From Methanobacteriota archaeon (GTDB taxonomy: Archaea > Thermoplasmatota > E2 > DHVEG-1): a stretch of 7,084 nucleotides of DNA. The notes under the pieces were generated by a model that was not told the origin of the DNA, searched no databases, and saw only the letters and a list, made by a program, of their open reading frames with translations. The stretch's first letter is position 1. The number at the start of each line of letters is the position of its first letter. A program made the position numbers and the translations under genes. Positions 1-5,606 of this stretch are shown piece after piece. Location of the stretch: the NCBI GenBank assembly GCA_026394435.1, contig JAPKYG010000067.1, positions 1-7,084 on the forward strand, given 5' to 3'.

Positions 1-1
1 G

Positions 2-292
2 GCGCTTCTAAAGAAGTATCCCAAGATGAAAATTCTCCTTAGCCCTATTGGAGCCCAAGGCTTTATTCTGGGCCGTGGGAACCTTCAATTAAGCCCTGCC
101 GTTATCAAAAAAATAGGGCTCGATAACATTATTGTTGTTGCAACACCCTCTAAGCTTATGCATACACCGGTTCTTCGCGTAGACACCGGAGATAAGGAAC
201 TGGATCATCTTTTTGCGATGCAGGAATACCACATGGTTGTTATCGGATATCGTCTCAGTAGAGTCGTGAAAATACAAACCAACAGCTTTTAA
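2..292 (+). CDS. ATP-NAD kinase / AcoX-like protein, C-terminal fragment (5' end outside window)
   Basis: The frame is open from the first bases of the window (ALLKKYPKMKILLSPIG...) to a TAA at 290-292, so only about the last 96 residues are present and the ATG at 26 is most likely internal. The segment with SPIGAQGFILGRGNLQLSP, followed by VIKKIG, NIIVVATPSKL and LRVDTGDKELD, matches what I know of the C-terminal domain of the predicted ATP/polyphosphate-dependent NAD kinase family (COG3199), which also includes AcoX-like proteins. NAD kinases phosphorylate NAD to NADP in the cytoplasm. The N-terminal GGDGT-type nucleotide-binding motif that would decide between NAD kinase and AcoX lies outside the window. 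The 3' end carries no visible truncation. It is 59 bp upstream of kbl on the same strand, with no clear TATA box between them, so read-through into kbl is possible. Confidence 0.75.
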   Translation, partial: ALLKKYPKMKILLSPIGAQGFILGRGNLQLSPAVIKKIGLDNIIVVATPSKLMHTPVLRVDTGDKELDHLFAMQEYHMVVIGYRLSRVVKIQTNSF

Positions 293-339
293 TATCGTAA
301 TCTTATTCACTGACCCCCTCTTGGGGATTAATCACTGTT

Positions 340-344
340 GGAGG
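340..344 (+). promoter_or_regulatory. Shine-Dalgarno site of kbl
   Basis: GGAGG lies 7 nt before the ATG at 352, a strong match to the anti-Shine-Dalgarno end of 16S rRNA. It supports 352 as the start codon. It also shows that this gene uses a leadered mode of initiation, unlike priS and cdc6 later in the window. Confidence 0.75.
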
Positions 345-351
345 CAATAAA

Positions 352-1492
352 ATGACACAAGTTACGAAGCGCAATGCAAATAAATTTTTAAAAGACGAAT
401 TTGATGATTTGGTACAGAACCATCTTGAGTGGAATATCCGCATCCTTGAGGGCGGATCAAAGCCTCATTCGATTGTGAATGGCAAAGAAGTCATCATGAT
501 GTGTTCGAACAACTACCTGAACCTCAGCAATCATCCCCGGCTCATTAAAGGAGCAATCGAGGCTGCAAAGAAATACGGCGCTGGGTCTGGTTCTGTCCGT
601 GCGATTGCAGGAACCATGCAAATCCACAGAGATGTAGAAAAACGCCTCGCACGATTTAAACGGACTGAATCTGCTCTGGTTTACCAAACCGGTTTTGCTG
701 CAAACGCTGGTCTGATTCCTCAGCTTGCCGGCGAAGGGGATGTCGTTATTAGTGATGAGTTGAACCATGGGAGTATCATCGATGGTGTTCGGCTCACGAA
801 GAAAGCGGATCGAGCAATCTTCAAACACCGTGACATGGCTGATCTGGATCGGGTACTGAAAGATGCTGATAAGAAATACCGTCGTATCCTCATCATTACC
901 GATGGAGTGTTCAGTATGGATGGGGATATCGCTCCGATGGACAAAATTGTGAAGCTTGCAAATGAATATGGTGCAATGACCTACGTGGATGATGCTCATG
1001 GCGAAGGAGTCATTGGACCTGATGGTCGCGGGATTGGTGCGCATTTCCATATCGAAGGGAAAATCGATGTGGAGATGGGGACTTTCAGTAAAGCGTTTGG
1101 TGTTGTGGGTGGCCTGATTGCAGGGAGCCCCACCAGCTGTTTCTGGTGCTCAACTTGCGGCTATTGATGTGTTAGAAACAGAACCTGAACATGTGAAACG
1201 ACTATGGGATAACACGAAATACTTCAAGAATGAATTGAAATCCTTGGGATTCAACACTGGTGAAAGTGAAACACCAATCACTCCTGTTATTGTTGGAGAC
1301 TCTGGAAAAGCAAAAGAGTTAAGCAACCGATTGTACGATGAAGGTGTGTTCGCACTGCCGATTGTCTTCCCGATGGTTGCGCGAGATAAAGCCCGGATTC
1401 GAACCATGATGAACGCGGGTCTGACACAGAAGGATTTAGACTTCGCCCTCGATAAATTCGAGAAACTAGGGAAACAATTATCCATTATCTAA
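352..1492 (+). pseudogene. kbl: 2-amino-3-ketobutyrate CoA ligase (glycine C-acetyltransferase), disrupted by an internal deletion with frameshift
   Basis: The intact enzyme is a PLP-dependent alpha-oxoamine synthase that cleaves 2-amino-3-ketobutyrate with CoA to glycine and acetyl-CoA, following threonine dehydrogenase. The first frame (352-1167) carries CSNNYLNLS, DELNHGSIIDG (His139), ITDGVFSMDGD, VDDAHGEG (Asp213, His216) and the PLP lysine Lys247 in GTFSKAFGVVGG. It then runs into an out-of-frame tail ending at TGA 1165-1167. The second frame (usable from about 1122 to TAA 1490-1492) resumes with PPAVSGAQLAAIDVLE, then GESETPITPVIVGDSG and the substrate-carboxylate region RIRTMMNAGLTQKDL. 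Compared with Bacillus Kbl recalled from memory, about 20 residues (the KELIDWL...RPFLFS stretch) are absent at the junction. The lost length must be 3n+2 nt, roughly 60. Both halves are otherwise well conserved, which points to a recent lesion or an assembly error. No threonine dehydrogenase gene is adjacent. BioF or another oxoamine synthase is less likely given the C-terminal match. Confidence 0.85.
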
Positions 1493-1503
1493 TCCTATTT
1501 GAG

Positions 1504-1533
1504 GGAGAAGGCATCATGCTTTTCTCCTCTTTT
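1504..1533 (+). terminator. Terminator-like hairpin with T-rich tail after kbl
   Basis: GGAGAA (1504-1509) pairs perfectly with TTCTCC (1522-1527). The stem can extend inward through a G-T pair and GC/GC around an ATCAT loop, and TCTTTT follows, with another TTT at 1538-1540. It lies 12 bp after the kbl stop and just before the psmB TATA box, so it would separate the two transcription units. Archaeal termination depends mainly on the T-tract, so the stem may be incidental. Confidence 0.5.
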
Positions 1534-1548
1534 CACCTTTGCACAAAG

Positions 1549-1558
1549 TATATATAAA
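1549..1558 (+). promoter_or_regulatory. TATA box of the psmB promoter
   Basis: TATATATAAA is preceded by a purine-rich stretch (CACAAAG) in the BRE position. This is a strong archaeal TBP/TFB promoter match. A start site about 25 nt downstream would fall near 1579-1583, giving psmB a leader of roughly 30 nt that includes its Shine-Dalgarno site. Confidence 0.75.
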
Positions 1559-1575
1559 AGATGTGAGATTCGTTA

Positions 1576-1602
1576 TCCAGTGTTTTTCTGGTGTTTACTG
1601 GA
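1576..1602 (+). repeat. Inverted repeat in the psmB leader overlapping the Shine-Dalgarno site
   Basis: TCCAGT (1576-1581) is the exact reverse complement of ACTGGA (1597-1602), with a 15-nt loop. A nested CCAG (1577-1580)/CTGG (1588-1591) pairing is an alternative fold. The 3' arm takes in GGA of the Shine-Dalgarno site GGAGAG (1600-1605), which sits 6 nt before the psmB ATG. If transcripts include the 5' arm, pairing could reduce ribosome access. The predicted start site near 1580 makes that uncertain. Confidence 0.35.
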
Positions 1603-1611
1603 GAGTAATTT

Positions 1612-2244
1612 ATGACAGATGATTTAAAGAAAACTGGTACCACCATTCTTGGTATGGTATGTAAAGACGGTGTTGTTATTGCAACAGAGCGACGGGCAAC
1701 TATGGGTACGCTCATTGCTCATAAGGCGACAAAGAAACTGTATCAAATTGATAATCATCTCGCGCTTGCAACCGCAGGACTTGTAGGTGATCTCCAGGTT
1801 CTTTCTCGATATCTGAGTGCAGAGACGAAATTATACAGCCTAAAACGAGATGCGGAAATGTCAGTGCAGAGTGCTGCAACACTCATGTCCAATATCCTGA
1901 ATTCCCGAAAATTCTACCCGTATTATGTCCAATTGATTCTTGGCGGGTGGGATTCTGCAGGAGGACATGTGTATTCATTGGATGCAGCTGGTGGTTCTAT
2001 TCCTGATAAATATACCGCTGGTGGCTCTGGGTCACCCTATGCGTTCGGTGTTTTAGAGGACTCATTCCGAGATGATATGACCGTAAATGACGGTATTGAT
2101 CTTGCTCTCAGGGCGATTACTGCTGCGATGGGTCGAGATTCAGCCTCTGGAAACGGAACTGATGTAGCAGTGATCACGGAGAAAGAATTTAAAATGATAC
2201 CTGAAGAAGAAATCAAAAAACGTTTACAGAAAATGGGGAAGTAA
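1612..2244 (+). CDS. psmB: Proteasome beta subunit (20S core, N-terminal threonine hydrolase)
   Basis: This is the catalytic subunit of the archaeal 20S proteasome, which degrades unfolded or tagged cytoplasmic proteins after delivery by PAN or Cdc48-type ATPases. At 210 residues it is full length. It begins with a short propeptide (MTDDLKKTG) cleaved before Thr10, the nucleophile of TTILGM. Glu26 in ATERRATMG and Lys42 in HKATKKL correspond to Glu17 and Lys33 of the Thermoplasma enzyme. GGSGSP and RDSASGNGTDVAVI carry the remaining conserved active-site serine and aspartate region. The match to Thermoplasma beta extends over the full length (ATAGLVGD.QVL.RY, SNILN, SIDAAGGS-like segments). 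The ATG at 1612 is supported by GGAGAG 6 nt upstream and by the propeptide length. It has its own TATA box and is followed after 80 bp by aCPSF1 on the same strand. The alpha subunit is not in the window. Confidence 0.97.
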   Translation: MTDDLKKTGTTILGMVCKDGVVIATERRATMGTLIAHKATKKLYQIDNHLALATAGLVGDLQVLSRYLSAETKLYSLKRDAEMSVQSAATLMSNILNSRKFYPYYVQLILGGWDSAGGHVYSLDAAGGSIPDKYTAGGSGSPYAFGVLEDSFRDDMTVNDGIDLALRAITAAMGRDSASGNGTDVAVITEKEFKMIPEEEIKKRLQKMGK

Positions 2245-2281
2245 ACGGTCCGTATTCTCAGAGGAATCTCACCAGATAAAA

Positions 2282-2292
2282 AAAATATAAAA
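2282..2292 (+). promoter_or_regulatory. Probable TATA box of the aCPSF1 gene
   Basis: The A-rich element AAAATATAAAAG ends 33 nt before the ATG at 2325 and follows the psmB stop by about 40 nt. A start site about 25 nt downstream would give a leader of around 10-15 nt containing AAGGTAG (2315-2321), a weak Shine-Dalgarno match. This suggests aCPSF1 can be transcribed independently as well as by read-through from psmB. Confidence 0.5.
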
Positions 2293-2324
2293 GTTCGTTT
2301 TACAAGCTTTCAAAAAGGTAGAAA

Positions 2325-4235
2325 ATGACCGTTGATGATGTTTTAGCAGAAATACGAGGCAAGATTCGAGGTTCAATACCTGCAAGTGTTGACATCTCTG
2401 AAGTAGAATTCGAAGGGGCGCTTCTTGTTATTTACACCAAGACGCCAGATAAATTTGCCAATAACAAGGATTTAATTAAAAATATGGCAAAGAGCCTCCA
2501 GAAACGGATCGTGGTTCGCCCTGATCCGACGGTTCTCACCGATATTGATATTGCAGAAAAGAAGATACGGCAGATTATCCCCAAAGAAGCAGAAATCACG
2601 AATATTTATTTTCAACCTGATGTCGGTGAGGTCACGATTGAGGCGTTGAAGCCTGGTGCTGCGATTGGGCGAGAAGGTCAACTGTTGAATGAAATACGCA
2701 GGAAGATTAACTGGGCTCCTAGTATTGTTCGAGCGCCACCGATTCAATCAAAAACCGTGCAGGAGATTCGAGGATATCTCCGTTCAATGAGTGATGAACG
2801 GAAAGAAATTCTACGGAGGATAGGGCGGAAGATCCACCGTGGTGCCTCAACAGGGGAAAAATATGTTCGTATGATAGCCCTTGGTGGGTTCCGAGAGGTT
2901 GGCCGATCCTGTGCTATGTTGCATACCCAAGATAGCAAAGTTTTGATTGATTGTGGTATTGATGTGTCCGCAGAGAATAACGGATCACCGTACATACATT
3001 TACCTGAGGTACTTCCCTTGGAGAAGATTGATGCGGTCGTCATCACGCACGCCCACCTTGATCACGCCGGGTTAGTTCCTATATTGTACAAATACGGATA
3101 CGATGGTCCTATCTATTGCACTCCACCTACCCGAGATCTTATGACGTTGTTGCAGATGGATTACATTAAAGTTGCTGCTGCGGACGGCAAGAAAGTTCCC
3201 TACTCATCTGAAAACATTCGTAATGTCATTAAACATTGTATCGTAATGGGCTACGGGGACACGACCGATATCACCCCTGATATTCGACTCACGTTTCATA
3301 ACGCTGGCCATATCCTTGGCTCGTCTATCTGTCATTTCCACATCGGAGATGGATTGTACAACATAGCGTTCTCCGGTGACATTAAGTTTGAACGCACATG
3401 GCTGTTCAACCCTGCGGTAAACCATTTTCCTCGGGCTGAGGCTCTCATCATTGAATCCACGTATGGAGGACATGATGACTTCCAACCCAGCAGGAAAGAG
3501 GCGACGGATCGGCTGAAGGATATTATCCGTACCTCGATGAAGAAGAAAGGAAAAGTTCTTGTTCCTGTGTTCGCAGTCGGGAGGAGCCAGGAGGTCATGA
3601 TTGTCCTGGAGAATCTCGTGAAAATGAAAGAAATCCCGGAAGTTCCCGTGTACCTTGATGGAATGATCTGGGAGGCTACCGCTATCCATACCGCGTACCC
3701 AGAATATTTAAACAACAAGCTGAGAACACAGATTTTCCAACAAGGAGATAACCCCTTACTATCTGAGATTTTCAAACGCGTTGATAGCGGTGAGATGCGA
3801 GAAAAAATCCTTGGTGAGAAAGACCCTTGTGTGGTGCTTGCCACCAGTGGTATGATGAACGGTGGCCCGGTCATGGAGTACTTCAAACACTGGTCAGGGG
3901 AAAGTAAAAATACGTTGGTGTTCGTCGGATATCAGGCGGAGGGCACCATCGGGCGGAGGATTCAGCGAGGCGCAAAGGAAATCCCTATGAATATCGGAGG
4001 TAATCTCGTAAGTCTCCCTGTTGAAATGAATGTGGAGACCTGCGATGGGTTCTCCGGGCATAGTGACCGCAGACAACTCGTGGGTTTCATTAATAATATG
4101 TCACCCCGTCCCGAACGTGTCGTGTTTGGCCATGGCGAAGAATCAAAATGCCTTGATCTGTCATCGACCATTCATAAACGACTGAATATGAATACTGCAG
4201 CTCCCTTGAACCTCGAAGCTATTCGCTTTGTTTAA
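2325..4235 (+). CDS. aCPSF1/FttA: KH-domain beta-CASP ribonuclease and transcription termination factor
   Basis: This is the archaeal CPSF73 homologue, a zinc-dependent endo/5'-3' exoribonuclease. In methanogens and Thermococcus it has been shown to cut nascent RNA at U-rich tracts and terminate transcription. The 636 residues are the usual full length. Residues 1-145 form the two KH-like domains, with a GXXG loop at Gly115-Arg-Glu-Gly118. The metallo-beta-lactamase domain has THAHLDHAG (His242, His244, Asp246, His247), AGHILGSS (His329) and FSGDIK (Asp352). The beta-CASP motifs are IIESTYGG (Glu377, motif A), SGHSDRRQL (His579, motif B) and VVFGHGE (His603, motif C), so all metal ligands are present. 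The ATG at 2325 yields the normal family N-terminus (MTVDDVLAEIRGKI). The gene lies downstream of psmB and is followed by a T7 tract on which the protein itself might act. Confidence 0.97.
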   Translation: MTVDDVLAEIRGKIRGSIPASVDISEVEFEGALLVIYTKTPDKFANNKDLIKNMAKSLQKRIVVRPDPTVLTDIDIAEKKIRQIIPKEAEITNIYFQPDVGEVTIEALKPGAAIGREGQLLNEIRRKINWAPSIVRAPPIQSKTVQEIRGYLRSMSDERKEILRRIGRKIHRGASTGEKYVRMIALGGFREVGRSCAMLHTQDSKVLIDCGIDVSAENNGSPYIHLPEVLPLEKIDAVVITHAHLDHAGLVPILYKYGYDGPIYCTPPTRDLMTLLQMDYIKVAAADGKKVPYSSENIRNVIKHCIVMGYGDTTDITPDIRLTFHNAGHILGSSICHFHIGDGLYNIAFSGDIKFERTWLFNPAVNHFPRAEALIIESTYGGHDDFQPSRKEATDRLKDIIRTSMKKKGKVLVPVFAVGRSQEVMIVLENLVKMKEIPEVPVYLDGMIWEATAIHTAYPEYLNNKLRTQIFQQGDNPLLSEIFKRVDSGEMREKILGEKDPCVVLATSGMMNGGPVMEYFKHWSGESKNTLVFVGYQAEGTIGRRIQRGAKEIPMNIGGNLVSLPVEMNVETCDGFSGHSDRRQLVGFINNMSPRPERVVFGHGEESKCLDLSSTIHKRLNMNTAAPLNLEAIRFV

Positions 4236-4269
4236 ACAATGTAGTATAAAAATAATGGTTGAGTGTTAC

Positions 4270-4276
4270 TTTTTTT
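4270..4276 (+). terminator. T7 tract downstream of aCPSF1
   Basis: A run of seven T lies 35 nt after the aCPSF1 stop, in the 92-bp gap shared with the convergent priS gene. No strong stem precedes it, which fits intrinsic archaeal or FttA-dependent termination at oligo-U. On the opposite strand the gap offers only a T5 run (4252-4248) for priS. Confidence 0.55.
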
Positions 4277-4327
4277 CAAGTAATTGAGCGCGCAGGCAGA
4301 CATACAGATTGACGTTTACATGCTAGA

Positions 4328-5518
4328 TTAAACGAGTATTGCTTCTTTTCTTCCTATAAGAAAGACGGCAAGGTAGGTTGGGACTTCCTGTTCACCTTCG
4401 CTCAGATGGAAACTCTGATCATTCATATCTAACGATACCGATTGATGCAACGCGATACGAACTGGGTCGTCAGGTAACACGACCGCGTCTCTCAGTGGGT
4501 CAAATTCTTTCAAATCATCCACTGAGATTTTCACGACCTTCAAACCGGTCTTCCCATGTAACGATGAAGGCAATCGAATAAGTCGTTTTACATCACAGGT
4601 AACCGGCTCATCAGTTTCCCCTGCACTTAGTGATACCGCGGTTTTTCGGAGAGCGCTATTTAAGAAGAACTTACGAATGGTCTTGGACTGATCAAGCAAC
4701 CCGGTTTTTATCCGATTCACCCGCTCTTCAGATAGCTCCTGCACCAGTCGCTCTGCATCGCGCTGACTCACCCCATACTCTTGCAATTTTTTCTCTGGAT
4801 CATCGCTCTTTTTGATTTCATCAACAAGCTCAATGATCCCCCGACTAATCCTCCCCTTCCACCCATCCTGATCAGGTGTTGGCATCTTCAAACTTTTCCC
4901 ACTGGCAAATGAGTAGCTTCCGTAGCTTTTTCTCCCTGTGACTTGTTCATGGAAGATAATGGAGTCCTGCAGATCACGCCCCGTGATATAATCAACGATC
5001 TCCCGTCGTTCATTGCTATCCAGATCTAGAACCACCGGATCCTTCACATGACAATGATACCCTCTCCCTCCGCTGAAATACAGTTCCATATTTTTTTCTT
5101 TGAACCCAAAATCACCAAGTAAAAACTCCTCAATCAATTTAATAAATTCTTTTTTCACTTCAACAAGTGACTCGGCGTATCCCATTTTTTCTGCGTTGGG
5201 AAGATGATCAGAATCCAAATCGAAGATAAGTTCAGCACCCATCCAGGTTTTCTCCGCCATCTTTGCTGCATCTGGGTGCTGGTAATACGCAGATGAATAG
5301 TAGGTATGCTGTGGAACCCGTTCCGCGAGGAAATTCCAGACCATTTCTCGTTTCTCAAAACCCAGGTGTCGCACCATACCTTTTCCACCAAAGAACAGAA
5401 ACGCAAATTCCCTGCGTCCAAAACGATCCGGTAGTCCTATTTTATTTGATGTGTAATACGTTTGAAACGAGTTTTTCAGGAATTCTAATGATCTTTGAGC
5501 TGAAGGATCGTCTCCCAT
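4328..5518 (-). CDS. priS: DNA primase small (catalytic) subunit PriS
   Basis: This is the catalytic subunit of the archaeo-eukaryotic primase, which with PriL makes primers at the replication fork. Numbering from the ATG at 5518 (396 aa), the catalytic pair is Asp100/Asp102 in ELIFDLDSDH. The third metal aspartate is Asp309 in CDVKRLIRLP. SGGRGYHCH (149-157) is the phosphate/nucleotide-binding motif, and His321 lies in SSLHGKTGL. YYSSAYYQHP upstream of the catalytic pair is also family-typical. Length matches the family. No CxxC zinc-knuckle cluster is seen between the catalytic pair and the SGGRG motif. A TTG at 5527 would add three residues, but the ATG is preferred: a TATA-like element ends 27 nt upstream and there is no Shine-Dalgarno, which suits a leaderless or nearly leaderless message. 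It diverges from cdc6 and converges on aCPSF1; priL is not in the window. Confidence 0.95.
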   Translation of the reverse strand: MGDDPSAQRSLEFLKNSFQTYYTSNKIGLPDRFGRREFAFLFFGGKGMVRHLGFEKREMVWNFLAERVPQHTYYSSAYYQHPDAAKMAEKTWMGAELIFDLDSDHLPNAEKMGYAESLVEVKKEFIKLIEEFLLGDFGFKEKNMELYFSGGRGYHCHVKDPVVLDLDSNERREIVDYITGRDLQDSIIFHEQVTGRKSYGSYSFASGKSLKMPTPDQDGWKGRISRGIIELVDEIKKSDDPEKKLQEYGVSQRDAERLVQELSEERVNRIKTGLLDQSKTIRKFFLNSALRKTAVSLSAGETDEPVTCDVKRLIRLPSSLHGKTGLKVVKISVDDLKEFDPLRDAVVLPDDPVRIALHQSVSLDMNDQSFHLSEGEQEVPTYLAVFLIGRKEAILV

Positions 5519-5545
5519 GGTGAACAATCAAAATATCATACCGGT

Positions 5546-5552
5546 GTATAAT
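5546..5552 (-). promoter_or_regulatory. TATA-like element of the priS promoter
   Basis: Read on the minus strand, ATTATAC directly follows the half-site GATAAAG and is centred about 31 nt before the priS ATG at 5518. That spacing predicts a transcript starting within a few nucleotides of the start codon. No Shine-Dalgarno precedes the ATG (TTGTTCACC), which agrees with leaderless initiation. Confidence 0.5.
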
Positions 5553-5576
5553 CTTTATCCACCCGGGGAGATAAAG
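5553..5576. repeat. 24-bp dyad in the priS-cdc6 divergent promoter
   Basis: CTTTATC (5553-5559) and GATAAAG (5570-5576) are perfect 7-bp inverted arms around CA-CCCGGG-GA, where CCCGGG is itself palindromic. Only two position pairs across the 24 bp fail to match. The centre (5564.5) is within 2 bp of the midpoint between the two start codons. Each arm directly abuts one TATA-like box on its upstream side, so the arms occupy the BRE position of both promoters. It could be a paired BRE, an operator for a dimeric regulator or an initiator-binding site; the sequence does not decide. Confidence 0.6.
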
Positions 5577-5584
5577 TTTTATTA
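5577..5584 (+). promoter_or_regulatory. TATA-like element of the cdc6 promoter
   Basis: TTTTATTA follows the right-hand GATAAAG arm and is centred about 27 nt before the cdc6 ATG at 5607. This places the start site at or next to the ATG. The bases before the ATG (TTACCCTGTGGT) have no GGAGG-like match, so the transcript is probably leaderless. Confidence 0.5.
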
Positions 5585-5606
5585 ACAGTAGACATTACCC
5601 TGTGGT

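Noticed and set aside
307..337. Hairpin CCCC-TCTT-GGGG between two TCACTG copies just upstream of kbl
   Set aside because: The stem is only 4 bp, there is no T-tract after it, and the flanking 6-bp repeat is short enough to be chance. I see no riboswitch-like architecture.
457..1050. Long open frame on the minus strand opposite kbl (197 codons)
   Set aside because: It lies wholly inside the well-conserved kbl coding sequence, has no family motif, promoter or ribosome binding site, and its sequence reads like an antisense shadow.
1118..1167. Programmed frameshift, intron or intein as the explanation for the kbl frame change
   Set aside because: An intron or intein would add sequence, but here about 20 conserved residues are missing. 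A simple programmed slip would not remove them, and no slippery heptamer is seen at the junction.
1118..1492. The C-terminal kbl half as an independent gene starting at TTG 1118
   Set aside because: The segment is the C-terminal domain of an oxoamine synthase, not a known stand-alone protein. The TTG sits at the lesion and has no dedicated Shine-Dalgarno or promoter.
3204..3886. Two overlapping minus-strand open frames opposite aCPSF1 (161 and 184 codons)
   Set aside because: The plus strand here encodes essential catalytic motifs of aCPSF1. The antisense products have no recognisable domain and no initiation signals.
4236..4327. Small RNA or tRNA in the convergent aCPSF1-priS gap
   Set aside because: The 92 bp hold no cloverleaf, no A/B-box-like elements and no strong stem; only the T7 tract and a shorter T5 run on the other strand stand out.
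5546..5584. Canonical origin recognition boxes (ORB/mini-ORB)
   Set aside because: The G-rich TCCACCCGGGGAG core has a passing resemblance, but the TTCCA...GGAAA pattern and multiple copies expected of ORBs are absent.
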